The position numbers and the translations under genes are program-made. A stretch of DNA of 32,162 nt. It comes from Oscillospiraceae bacterium (GTDB lineage Bacteria; Bacillota; Clostridia; Oscillospirales; Acutalibacteraceae). The stretch covers positions 1 to 32,162 of the forward strand of contig SVOC01000021.1 in NCBI GenBank assembly GCA_015066625.1. The letters are read 5' to 3'. Under the pieces are notes generated by a model. It was not told the origin of the DNA and ran no database searches. It worked only from the letters and a program-made list of their open reading frames with translations. The number at the start of each line of letters is the position of its first letter. Position 1 is the stretch's first letter. Shown here in pieces: positions 6,081 to 13,825 of the stretch.

Positions 6081-8768
6081 TTATGCTATGGGAAGTGCAA
6101 CCACTGCTTTGAACAGGTCGCCGTCAATTTGTAAACCGAGCTTGCCGTTCTGGAGTTCGCACAAATCCTTGGCTATTGAAAGACCCAGACCGCTGCCCTC
6201 GCCCGAGCGTGAAGCATCGCCTCTGACAAATCTGCGTGTAAGCTCTTCGGGTGAAATATCCAGAGGATTTTTTGAAACATTCTTGAAAATCACAGAGCCG
6301 TATTCCGCACCTACGGCAACATCAATATAAACTCTTGTGCCTTCAAGGGCGTATTTGCGGATATTGGAGAAAAGATTTTCAATAACTCTTGAAATCTTCT
6401 GTGCATCTGCCGTAACCATAACGGGTTCATCGGGCATTTTAAGCACAAGCTCAATTCCGTATTTTTTCAGTTCATCCTCGTGCTCGCCCACCGCCTGAGC
6501 CGCAAGCTCGCAAAGGTTAAGCTTCACGGGATGAATTTCCATTGCACCCGAGGACGCTTTTGAAGCCTCAACAAGATCCTCAATAAGCTTTTTCATTCTG
6601 TGTGCCTTTTCATCGAGAACCGAAACGTATTTAAGGGCTGTTTCATCCTGAATATCGCACTTTTTAAGCAGATCAACATAGTTGACGATTGAGGTAAGAG
6701 GTGTTTTTAAATCGTGAGAAACATTTGTTATAAGCTCCGCCTTCATGCGCTGGTCTCTGACTGCACTGTCAACCGCATTCTGCAAGCCTTCCTGCATACA
6801 GAGCACATCCTCTGCAAAGCGTTTCATAAAGGGAGGCATATATTTTGTATCAATTACCTTGCCCATTTCGCCTTTTCTGATATCGGAAACCGCCGCCATA
6901 ATTCTGTCAAGGGATACAATAAGCATAATGACGAATACGGCGATTGCGATATCGCCCAAGGCACCTATAACGTAAAGCATAAAGGCAATGAAATCATCGC
7001 CGCTACACATTATACCGCCGACTATGAAGTAATAGATACCCGTTATCACTATAAAAAGGCTGACTGCAAGGCAGGCAAGCACCTTGAATTTTGTGCTCTG
7101 TCCCCTTGAATAATCGCAGTTAAAGGCATATTTTATTTTATCGATAATTCTCTTTACCCAATTCCAAAGCTTTCTGAAAATCCAGCCCACGGGCTTCAAG
7201 ATAAGACACACAAGGGAGTGCTTACGGAATGTTTTGTTGCGTATATTGCGGACAAGGCTTGCGGTAAGCCCCGTCCAGAGCATAAAGAATATTGCAACAA
7301 ACACACCGATTAATGCGCTCGAATAAGGCACAGCAGAACATATGAAGGAAGTTACAAAGTCCCTCAATCCGCCAAGATCCGCCGCCATTAACGGGTCATA
7401 TTCATAAACCACTATTCCTACAACTGCTACCGCCGCCGCAAACATAAGGGCAACGACAAGCACGGTATTGATTTCAATGGGTACACGATCAAAAAAACTG
7501 ATTTTCACACTGCCATCGGCAGATTTGCCCGCAACGGAAAGAAGGTAAATGCACAGTACACAGGCAAGAACGAAGCAAATCGCAAAGGCAAAAAGAAGAC
7601 CCGTCAGAGATGCATCCTTGTTGTAATTATCAAAGGAGTATGACGTTGCAAAAAACGGGTCTGCTCTCATAGGCTCATCAATTGCAAAATATGCCGACGT
7701 AACTTCATCAGTGTTAATCCAGGTGTTCCAGCCAAGTGCGCTTTCTCGTGCATAATTGCTAAAAAGCCAATCGTGGAGAGTTGCGTAAACACCGACGGCA
7801 GACTTGTTTTCCTCGCCAGCAAGCAATTCATATTTGCCGTTTCTTACACATTCGGCCCACAACTTGCTGTCACCAAGCTTCTGAACAATCTGCTCGTGGC
7901 TGTCCTTGGCGGCAACACCGCAGTTTGTATATACACTTCCGTCTTTAAAAATAACGGCAAAGTTAACATTTTTTACGGCATCAACTTCGTTTGAATGTGC
8001 GCCGTAGCTGCTCTCCCAACTATACTGGTCACGGAGAGTTTCAATTCTGTTTTCTTCAATAACAGCAAGCATTTCATCAAGAGAGGTTTCGCCGTAGCAG
8101 GTGTATTCACCGATTGAATTAAGTCTGAGCAGCGCCTCGGAAACTTTGTTTACAAATTCAGGCACGCCGCCTTCTTCATAAGGGTCATAAAAAACAATGT
8201 TGCGTTCAGCAGGGGTTTCAGGATACGTTATTTCCGTGTTATCTCCGTAGACCGTTGTTTCAAACGCTGTCGCAGGCTCTTCAACTTCGGGGATATTAAC
8301 AAATTCATAATCCTGAAACTGAGTGTAGCTGATAAACTCACCGTTATACTGCATAAAATAGCGCACGCCTTTATAATCAAGCGTATAGCGATATCGGTTC
8401 TGTCCGTCAACATAAACCCTTATACCTGACGAATCAAGAAATTTCGTAAATTCCTCAGTTTCTTTCTTTTGAAGGTCATAATTTTCCGAATATGCTTTGG
8501 CATCTGCCGAATCAAGCCATTCCTCAAAGCTGCCTATATTTATAAATTTTCCCTTTCTCACAACATCGTTGATATACCTGTTCATCTGATATCTGAACGA
8601 TGCCGTGTTTGTGAAATCATGAGGATGAGCAAAAATATTGAAATCGGCAAAGCCCTTGATGAAAAGCCCTGCAAAATTGCCTGCAAGAAAGAACATCAAA
8701 ACCGCAAGCAGGAAGGCAACCGTTTTTGTCGCCTTATTGTACTTAATATTTTTCCATTTTGTATCCAA
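6081..8768 (-). CDS. Large multi-spanning sensor histidine kinase
   Basis: The likely start is TTG 8768, 9 nt after AGGTGG (895 aa, overlapping the regulator by 26 bp). A GTG at 8825 in the same frame would give 914 aa but has no ribosome site. The residues below use the 914 numbering. One membrane segment lies at about 36-57, followed by a ~340-residue extracellular domain. About four to five further hydrophobic segments lie between 405 and 640. The H-box VSHDLKTPLTS has the phospho-accepting His near 703. The ATPase part has an N-box-like NLFSNIRKYA and a G2 box GEGSGLGLSIA near 877. The usual DxGxG (G1) box is replaced by KNVSKNPLDISPEEL, a variant I associate with a clostridial kinase subgroup. 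It pairs with the response regulator directly upstream. The large ectodomain suggests an extracytoplasmic signal, which is unknown. Confidence 0.88.
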   Translation of the reverse strand: MDTKWKNIKYNKATKTVAFLLAVLMFFLAGNFAGLFIKGFADFNIFAHPHDFTNTASFRYQMNRYINDVVRKGKFINIGSFEEWLDSADAKAYSENYDLQKKETEEFTKFLDSSGIRVYVDGQNRYRYTLDYKGVRYFMQYNGEFISYTQFQDYEFVNIPEVEEPATAFETTVYGDNTEITYPETPAERNIVFYDPYEEGGVPEFVNKVSEALLRLNSIGEYTCYGETSLDEMLAVIEENRIETLRDQYSWESSYGAHSNEVDAVKNVNFAVIFKDGSVYTNCGVAAKDSHEQIVQKLGDSKLWAECVRNGKYELLAGEENKSAVGVYATLHDWLFSNYARESALGWNTWINTDEVTSAYFAIDEPMRADPFFATSYSFDNYNKDASLTGLLFAFAICFVLACVLCIYLLSVAGKSADGSVKISFFDRVPIEINTVLVVALMFAAAVAVVGIVVYEYDPLMAADLGGLRDFVTSFICSAVPYSSALIGVFVAIFFMLWTGLTASLVRNIRNKTFRKHSLVCLILKPVGWIFRKLWNWVKRIIDKIKYAFNCDYSRGQSTKFKVLACLAVSLFIVITGIYYFIVGGIMCSGDDFIAFMLYVIGALGDIAIAVFVIMLIVSLDRIMAAVSDIRKGEMGKVIDTKYMPPFMKRFAEDVLCMQEGLQNAVDSAVRDQRMKAELITNVSHDLKTPLTSIVNYVDLLKKCDIQDETALKYVSVLDEKAHRMKKLIEDLVEASKASSGAMEIHPVKLNLCELAAQAVGEHEDELKKYGIELVLKMPDEPVMVTADAQKISRVIENLFSNIRKYALEGTRVYIDVAVGAEYGSVIFKNVSKNPLDISPEELTRRFVRGDASRSGEGSGLGLSIAKDLCELQNGKLGLQIDGDLFKAVVALPIA

Positions 8769-9432
8769 TGCCCCACACCACCTGTAAGTATTTTGGCTCC
8801 TTGGGATTGATTTCGATTTTTTCACGGATTCTGTTGATATGTACCGTCACCGTTTTTTCAGAGTAGCCCGCAGGCTCATTCCATACCGCCTCATAAATCT
8901 GTCCCGTTGAAAAAACTCTTCCCAGATTTTCCATAAAGAAGTTGACTATTTTATATTCCGTTGCGGTAAGCTTTACCTTCTCGCCGTCAACGGTCAGCTC
9001 CTTTGCAAGAGTGTCAAGAGAAAGCCCCCCCGTTGTTATAACACCCTCCTTCTTCTCCATTGCGCCAAGTGAGGTGTAGCGTCTTATCTGTGACTTGACC
9101 CTTGCCATAAGTTCAAGGGGGTTGAAGGGCTTTGTCACATAATCATCCGCACCGAAGGACAGACCGGTTATCTTATCGGTATCCTCACTTTTTGCAGAAA
9201 GAAGAATGATGGGAATGTTGAGCTTCTCACGCATCCTGACAGTTGCACGAAGGCCATCCATCCCCGGCATCATGATATCAAGAATAACACAGTGCACCTC
9301 GTTATTCTTAACCTGCTCAAGAGCTTCCATGCCGTTTTCGGCTTTGAGAACATTGTACCCCTCTAACTTCAGATAAATTTCAACGGATTCAAGAATTGCA
9401 ACATCATCGTCGCACACAAGTACGGTATACAT
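8743..9432 (-). CDS. OmpR/PhoB-family response regulator
   Basis: The start ATG 9432 is preceded by AGAGGTG; the upstream in-frame codons to 9468 lack a ribosome site. The product is 229 aa. The receiver domain (about 1-120) has acidic residues DDD at 8-10, phospho-acceptor Asp52 in ILDIMMPGMDG, and Lys101 in DDYVTKPF. The C-terminal winged helix (about 130-229) has the OmpR pattern LTATEYKIVNFFMENLGRVF and TVTVHINRIREKIE. It is cotranscribed with, and overlaps, the large histidine kinase, so the pair forms one two-component system. A TATAAT lies at 9474-9479 on the minus strand upstream, but its -35 is weak, so activation may be required. Targets are not evident; the neighbouring beta-helix gene is a possibility only by proximity. 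Confidence 0.93.
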   Translation of the reverse strand: MYTVLVCDDDVAILESVEIYLKLEGYNVLKAENGMEALEQVKNNEVHCVILDIMMPGMDGLRATVRMREKLNIPIILLSAKSEDTDKITGLSFGADDYVTKPFNPLELMARVKSQIRRYTSLGAMEKKEGVITTGGLSLDTLAKELTVDGEKVKLTATEYKIVNFFMENLGRVFSTGQIYEAVWNEPAGYSEKTVTVHINRIREKIEINPKEPKYLQVVWGIGYKMEKY

Positions 9433-9524
9433 TTTTTCACCTCTGAAAAATTCAATCCCACGGAACAATTATGATTATAGGGGATGTAAATTACAAATAA
9501 ACAACCAAAAAGGTAACAAATTTA

Positions 9525-10133
9525 TTAAGGTTTCAGAATTCCCGCTTTGATTGAGGTGTTTATGATACCCTCAACAATGTGCCACAGCTCGGGGGTTGCG
9601 GTGCGGATAATATCCATACGCTTATAAATCTTATCCGATGTGACATCGCCCATTTTCCAGGTATGGCCGTCGGTCAGATAGTTAAGAATAAGAGGCTGAA
9701 TACGGTCAATGGCATTTGCATATTTGCTTTCCGCCGTTTCCATTGCTTCAAACTCATCCCACAGCTCACGGATTTCAGTACCCTGATCAGGGTCAAGCAT
9801 ACCGAAAAGCTTTTCCGCCGCCTGAATTTCCCTTTCGTGCTTATCCTCGTTGCCCTTGGCGTCATAAGCGAAGGTATCCCCTGCATAAACCTCGATAAGG
9901 TCGTGGATAAGTGCAATTTTCAGCACACGCTCAATATCAACTTTCTCCGCACTGTATTCTTCAAGTAGCATTGCAAGCATTGCCAGATGCCAGGAATGCT
10001 CCGCATCGTTTTCACGCCTTGAACCGTCGGCAAGCAGGTTACGGCGGAAAATATTTTTCATTTCATCTATGGTTATTGCAAATTTAATCTGATTGTGAAT
10101 TTTCTCATTCTTTATAAATGTGAAATCGGTCAC
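9525..10133 (-). CDS. HD-domain phosphohydrolase (YfbR/HDDC2-like 5'-deoxynucleotidase)
   Basis: I choose GTG 10133, five bases after GGCGAGGTGA, over the ATG at 10181 because the latter lies inside the promoter. This gives 202 aa. The metal-binding HD set is present: H46 (AEHSWHLAML), H77-D78 (ALIHDLIEVYAGD) and D143 (NAIDRIQPLI). Size and the EVYAGDT motif fit the COG1896 family, which removes phosphate from deoxynucleoside 5'-monophosphates in a metal-dependent manner. It is cytoplasmic with no membrane segment. It is divergent from a Nudix hydrolase across a 91-bp gap; both enzymes could act in nucleotide-pool cleaning. Exact substrate is not deducible. Confidence 0.88.
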   Translation of the reverse strand: MTDFTFIKNEKIHNQIKFAITIDEMKNIFRRNLLADGSRRENDAEHSWHLAMLAMLLEEYSAEKVDIERVLKIALIHDLIEVYAGDTFAYDAKGNEDKHEREIQAAEKLFGMLDPDQGTEIRELWDEFEAMETAESKYANAIDRIQPLILNYLTDGHTWKMGDVTSDKIYKRMDIIRTATPELWHIVEGIINTSIKAGILKP

Positions 10134-10152
10134 AAAAATCACCTCGCCTTTC

Positions 10153-10181
10153 ATTATATCACACAGTTGCAACATATTCAA
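10153..10181 (-). promoter_or_regulatory. Promoter of the HD-domain gene
   Basis: Minus-strand TTGAAT (10176-10181), 17-nt spacer and TATAAT (10153-10158). It overlaps the divergent Nudix promoter: the two -35 boxes lie within about 15 bp of each other on opposite strands. Confidence 0.7.
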
Positions 10182-10195
10182 TTTTATGCTAATAT
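10167..10195 (+). promoter_or_regulatory. Promoter of the Nudix gene
   Basis: TTGCAA (10167-10172), a 17-nt spacer and TAATAT (10190-10195), about 30 bp before the ATG at 10225. It interleaves with the divergent HD-gene promoter, so polymerases at the two sites would compete. Confidence 0.65.
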
Positions 10196-10224
10196 TTTAT
10201 TACATTATATACAGGAGTATTGCA

Positions 10225-10692
10225 ATGAGAATCGAAAAAGGCACTGTTGAATTCACCAATATGATTATGATTGAAGATAAAGAAAAGGGCAGGGTGCTTG
10301 TGCAGGAAAGAAGAAAAAGCTGGACGGGTCTTTCATTCCCCGGCGGTCATGTTGAGCCTTTTGAGAGCATTGTTGACTCCGCAAAACGTGAAGTGAAGGA
10401 AGAAACGGGGCTTGATGTTAAAAATCTGCATCAGTGCGGAGTTATTCACTGGGTACACAAAACCCGTGGCGACAGATACATTGTTTTTCTTTTCAGGACA
10501 TCGGATTTCAGCGGTGAACTGCTCAAAGAAACCGATGAAGGCAGAGTTTTCTGGATTGGCATTGATGAACTGAAAAGCCAAAAGCTTTCAAAGAATTTCG
10601 GCAATTACATCCCCATGTTTGTAAATGATGAATTAAATGAAGCATACGGCTTATGGCACGAAAATGATGAAGATGTTCTGATTTATAAATAA
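10225..10692 (+). CDS. Nudix hydrolase (MutT-like)
   Basis: The start ATG 10225 follows AGGAG at 10213-10217; the product is 155 aa. The full Nudix box G-x5-E-x7-REU-x-EE-x-GU is present at residues 41-63 (G41, E47, R55-E56, E59-E60, G62) within an alpha/beta fold. MutT-type members with this length hydrolyse oxidised or surplus nucleoside triphosphates to monophosphate and pyrophosphate, requiring Mg2+ bound by the REUxEE glutamates. VQERRKSWTGLSFPGGHVE is typical of the 8-oxo-dGTP diphosphatase branch, although the substrate is not proven. It is a single-gene transcript ending in a strong shared terminator. Confidence 0.92.
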   Translation: MRIEKGTVEFTNMIMIEDKEKGRVLVQERRKSWTGLSFPGGHVEPFESIVDSAKREVKEETGLDVKNLHQCGVIHWVHKTRGDRYIVFLFRTSDFSGELLKETDEGRVFWIGIDELKSQKLSKNFGNYIPMFVNDELNEAYGLWHENDEDVLIYK

Positions 10693-10696
10693 CAAA

Positions 10697-10730
10697 AAAG
10701 CCCACCGAAAAATCGGTGGGCTTTGGTTTT
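10697..10730. terminator. Bidirectional terminator between Nudix gene and rpsU
   Basis: The perfect 12-bp stem AAAGCCCACCGA (10697-10708) with TCGGTGGGCTTT (10713-10724) has an AAAA loop. On the plus strand it runs into TTTGGTTTT; on the minus strand into TTTTTTGTTA. It ends both convergent transcripts. Confidence 0.9.
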
Positions 10731-10740
10731 GCGTTTTCAA

Positions 10741-10917
10741 TTACTTGAACTTACGCTTACGAGCTGCCTCTGACTTCTTCTTTCTCTTAACAGAAGGCTT
10801 CTCATAGTGCTCTCTTTTGCGAACCTCCTGAATAACGCCGTCTCTTGAAGTCTGTCTCTTAAATCTTCTGAGTGCGTTTTCGAGTGACTCGCCTTCCTTA
10901 ACTTTTACCTGACTCAA
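10741..10917 (-). CDS. rpsU: 30S ribosomal protein bS21
   Basis: The start is TTG 10917, preceded at good distance by GGGGAGGGAA; this gives the classic 58-aa protein beginning [22 protein letters not shown]. The ATG at 10935 would add six residues and lies on top of the ribosome site. The C-terminal half is highly basic ([19 protein letters not shown]), as usual. bS21 joins the 30S subunit near the anti-Shine-Dalgarno region and assists initiation. It has its own promoter downstream of leuS and a shared terminator. Call and start are both well supported. Confidence 0.97.
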   Translation of the reverse strand: MSQVKVKEGESLENALRRFKRQTSRDGVIQEVRKREHYEKPSVKRKKKSEAARKRKFK

Positions 10918-10969
10918 TGTATTCCCTCCCCTCATTTAATTAGGGACTAATTTTCATAGCTTGAAGGAC

Positions 10970-10999
10970 ATTATACTATATATTCACCCTGCTTGTCAA
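10970..10999 (-). promoter_or_regulatory. Promoter of rpsU
   Basis: Minus-strand TTGACA (10994-10999) and TATAAT (10970-10975), both perfect, with an 18-nt spacer. It lies in the 109-bp gap between leuS and rpsU, so rpsU can be transcribed independently. The leader is about 45-50 nt. Confidence 0.8.
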
Positions 11000-11026
11000 C
11001 AATAAAAAATGAATTTTTTTGAAACA

Positions 11027-13438
11027 TTAGGGGCGAACAACGATGTTAACAAGTCTGCCTTTGACATAAAGCTCCTTGACGATTGTCATACCGCTGATTG
11101 CCTCTGCAATCTTTTCAAGACTCTTTGCTGCGGCAATGGCTTCATCGGCACTTGCTTCTGCTGCAATAACAAGCTTTTCTCTGACCTTACCGTTAATCTG
11201 AACGGCAATTTCGATTTCGTTGTCAACGCACTTTGCTTCGTCGTAGGTGGGCCACTGAGCCTGATTGAGCATACCTTCAAAACCAAGCTGCTCCCAGATT
11301 TCCTCGGTAATATGAGGTGCAAAGGGATTGAGAAGTGTGATGAAGGTTTTAAGCTCTGCCTTGTTGATTGAGCCCTTTGCATAGATTTCATTGGTAAGGG
11401 TCATCATTGCGGCAATGGCTGTGTTATATTTAAGGTTTTCAATGTCACTTGATACCTTCTTGACTGTCTTATGGAAGCTGCTTTCAAGCTCCTTGGAATA
11501 GGCATCGCCTTCCGTTACCATATCAAGCATACCCCATACTCTGTCAATGAAACGCTTGCAGCCCTTAACCGCTGTTTCGCTCCAGGGTGCTGCCTTTTCG
11601 TAGTCACCCATAAACAGAACATATGCTCTGAGCACATCTGCACCGAATTCGTCAACAACCTCGTTGGGGTCAACTACATTGCCCTTTGACTTTGACATCT
11701 TTTCGCCGTCGGGACCAAGGATAAGACCCTGAGCGGTTCTCTTTGCGTAGGGCTCGGATACAGGCACTTCGCCAAGGTCATAAAGGAATTTATACCAGAA
11801 TCTTGAATAGATAAGGTGTCTTGTAACATGCTCCATACCGCCGTTGTACCAGTCAACAGGCATCCAGTATTTAAGCTTATCCTTATCCGCAAAGGTTTCG
11901 GTGTTGTGGGGGTCTATGTAGCGGAGGAAGTACCAGGATGAACCTGCCCACTGGGGCATTGTATCGGTTTCTCTCTTTGCTGCCGCACCGCACTTGGGGC
12001 AGGTGCAGTTAACATAGCTTTCAATCTTTGCAAGGGGGCTTTCGCCGTCTGTACCGGGCTCAAAATTCTCAACCTCAGGCAGTCTGAGAGGAAGCTCCTC
12101 ATAAGGCACGGGAACGATTCCGCAATGGGGGCAGTGAACAATGGGGATAGGCTCACCCCAGTATCTCTGACGGTTGAATGCCCAGTCGTTCATCTTATAC
12201 TGAACACCCTTTTCGCCGATGCCCTGAGCCTGAAGATACTCAGCCATCTTTTCGATTGAATCCTTTTTGTTGGTCATTCCGTTGAGGAAGCCTGAGTTAA
12301 CCATTTCGCCGTCACCTGTGTATGCTTCAACGCCGATATCTCCGCCCTTGATAACCTCAATGATATCAATGCCGAATTTCTTTGCAAATTCGTAGTCACG
12401 CTGGTCGTGTGCGGGAACAGCCATGATTGCACCTGTACCGTAACCCATCATAACATAGTCGGAAATATAAATGGGAACCTCTTTGCCGTTAACGGGATTT
12501 GTTGCAGTGAAGCCGCTGAGTTTAACGCCGGTCTTGTCTTTCACAAGCTGTGTTCTCTCAAATGCAGACTTCTTGCTGCACATATCTCTGTAAGCTTCAA
12601 CCTCATCCATATTGGAAATCATTGAAGCGTATTTGTCAATAAGAGGATGCTCGGGAGCCATAACCATAAAGGTTACGCCAAAAAGTGTATCGGGTCTTGT
12701 GGTATAAATCTTAAGCTTTTCGTCTGTGCCGTTAACAGCAAAGTTAACGAATGCGCCTGTTGACTTGCCGATCCAGTTTTCCTGCTGAAGCTTGATGTTG
12801 GGCAGGTAATCAACCTCTTTAAGACCTTCAAGAAGCTTGTCTGCATATTCGGTTATGCGGAGATACCATACATCCTTTGACTTCTGAACGATATCGCTGT
12901 GGCAGATATCGCACTTGCCGCCCTGCGAATCTTCGTTTGAAAGAACAACCTTACAGTGGGGGCAGTAGTTAACAAGAGTCTTATCTCTGAAAACAAGATT
13001 TTTTTCAAACATTTTGAGGAAAATCCACTGTGTCCACTTGTAGTAATCCTCCTGAGTTGTGTCAACAACCTTTGACCAGTCAAAGGAGAAGCCTACTCTC
13101 TTGAGCTGACTTGTGAATTTTTCGATATTATTATCGGTTACCTGACGGGGATGTGTGTTGGTTTTGATAGCATAGTTTTCGGTGGGAAGACCGAATGCAT
13201 CAAAGCCGATGGGGAAAAGAACATTGTAGCCTTCAAGTCTTCTTTTTCTTGAAACAACTTCAAGACCCGAATAAGCCTTGATGTGGCCAACGTGCATACC
13301 TGCACCGCTGGGGTAAGGAAATTCTACAAGTGCATAGAACTTGGGCTTTGAATAGTCCTCTGTGCATTCAAAGGTCTTATTGGCATCCCATCTGTCCTGC
13401 CACTTTTTTTCTACGTTTTTAAAATCATACTGAGCCAT
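11027..13438 (-). CDS. leuS: Leucyl-tRNA synthetase
   Basis: The 803-aa class I synthetase charges tRNA-Leu with leucine using ATP. The HIGH-type motif is HVGH (residues 49-52, in PYPSGAGMHVGHIKAY). A CPHC...CDIC zinc-binding pair lies at about 157-177. The CP1 editing domain follows (TTRPDTLFGVTF), and the KMSKS loop is at about 578-582. The C-terminal anticodon-binding and additional domains end in INGKVREKLV...LYVKGRLVNIVV. Length and motif order match ordinary bacterial LeuRS. The start ATG 13438 is preceded by AAAGAGGTT and lies 19 bp after rsfS, so no T-box leader is possible here; expression comes from the upstream operon. Cytoplasmic and essential. Confidence 0.98.
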   Translation of the reverse strand: MAQYDFKNVEKKWQDRWDANKTFECTEDYSKPKFYALVEFPYPSGAGMHVGHIKAYSGLEVVSRKRRLEGYNVLFPIGFDAFGLPTENYAIKTNTHPRQVTDNNIEKFTSQLKRVGFSFDWSKVVDTTQEDYYKWTQWIFLKMFEKNLVFRDKTLVNYCPHCKVVLSNEDSQGGKCDICHSDIVQKSKDVWYLRITEYADKLLEGLKEVDYLPNIKLQQENWIGKSTGAFVNFAVNGTDEKLKIYTTRPDTLFGVTFMVMAPEHPLIDKYASMISNMDEVEAYRDMCSKKSAFERTQLVKDKTGVKLSGFTATNPVNGKEVPIYISDYVMMGYGTGAIMAVPAHDQRDYEFAKKFGIDIIEVIKGGDIGVEAYTGDGEMVNSGFLNGMTNKKDSIEKMAEYLQAQGIGEKGVQYKMNDWAFNRQRYWGEPIPIVHCPHCGIVPVPYEELPLRLPEVENFEPGTDGESPLAKIESYVNCTCPKCGAAAKRETDTMPQWAGSSWYFLRYIDPHNTETFADKDKLKYWMPVDWYNGGMEHVTRHLIYSRFWYKFLYDLGEVPVSEPYAKRTAQGLILGPDGEKMSKSKGNVVDPNEVVDEFGADVLRAYVLFMGDYEKAAPWSETAVKGCKRFIDRVWGMLDMVTEGDAYSKELESSFHKTVKKVSSDIENLKYNTAIAAMMTLTNEIYAKGSINKAELKTFITLLNPFAPHITEEIWEQLGFEGMLNQAQWPTYDEAKCVDNEIEIAVQINGKVREKLVIAAEASADEAIAAAKSLEKIAEAISGMTIVKELYVKGRLVNIVVRP

Positions 13439-13457
13439 TTAATTCAACCTCTTTAAA

Positions 13458-13820
13458 TTAATCTTCTGTAATTACATCGCTTAAATCAATAACGCTTGCA
13501 TCTGCCCAGAGGCGTTCAAGGTTATAATAATTTCTGTCCTCGTGCTGGAATACGTGAACGATAACCGTGCCGTAATCAATAAGAATCCAGCCTGTTGCTC
13601 TGCCCTCAATGTGCTCGGGGTCAATGCCCAGACGCTGTTTGATTTCATATTCAACGTCATCTGCAAGAGCCTTTACATGAGTATTTGAAGTACCCGAAGC
13701 AATAACGAAATAATCTGAAACAATTGTTACTTCTTCGGTTTTTATTGCCACAATATCCATGGCCTTTTTCTCGTCAAGAACCTTTGCTATTTCTTTGACA
13801 AGAACTGCGGGGTCTGTCAT
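13458..13820 (-). CDS. rsfS: Ribosomal silencing factor RsfS
   Basis: Of two in-frame ATGs, 13820 has the better spacing from AAGGAT; 13826 would add only two residues. The product is 120 aa. The RsfS/Iojap signature is present: DIVAIKTEEVTIVSDYFVIASG, a central helix, and EGRATGWILIDYGTVIVHVF...RNYYNLERLW. RsfS binds uL14 on the 50S subunit and blocks joining with 30S during starvation. It overlaps or abuts nadD-yqeK upstream and precedes leuS by 19 bp. The nadD-rsfS neighbourhood is conserved across Firmicutes. Cytoplasmic. Confidence 0.96.
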   Translation of the reverse strand: MTDPAVLVKEIAKVLDEKKAMDIVAIKTEEVTIVSDYFVIASGTSNTHVKALADDVEYEIKQRLGIDPEHIEGRATGWILIDYGTVIVHVFQHEDRNYYNLERLWADASVIDLSDVITED

Positions 13821-13825
13821 ATGCA

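Noticed and set aside
6714-7109. Plus-strand ORFs opposite the large kinase, leuS, and the permeases
   Set aside because: They are antisense shadows of genes with clear family motifs and lack ribosome sites.
8769-8825. GTG start for the large histidine kinase
   Set aside because: No ribosome site; the TTG at 8768 follows AGGTGG at proper distance. The longer form cannot be excluded.
13439-13457. T-box riboswitch before leuS
   Set aside because: The gap to rsfS is only 19 bases, so a T-box cannot fit.
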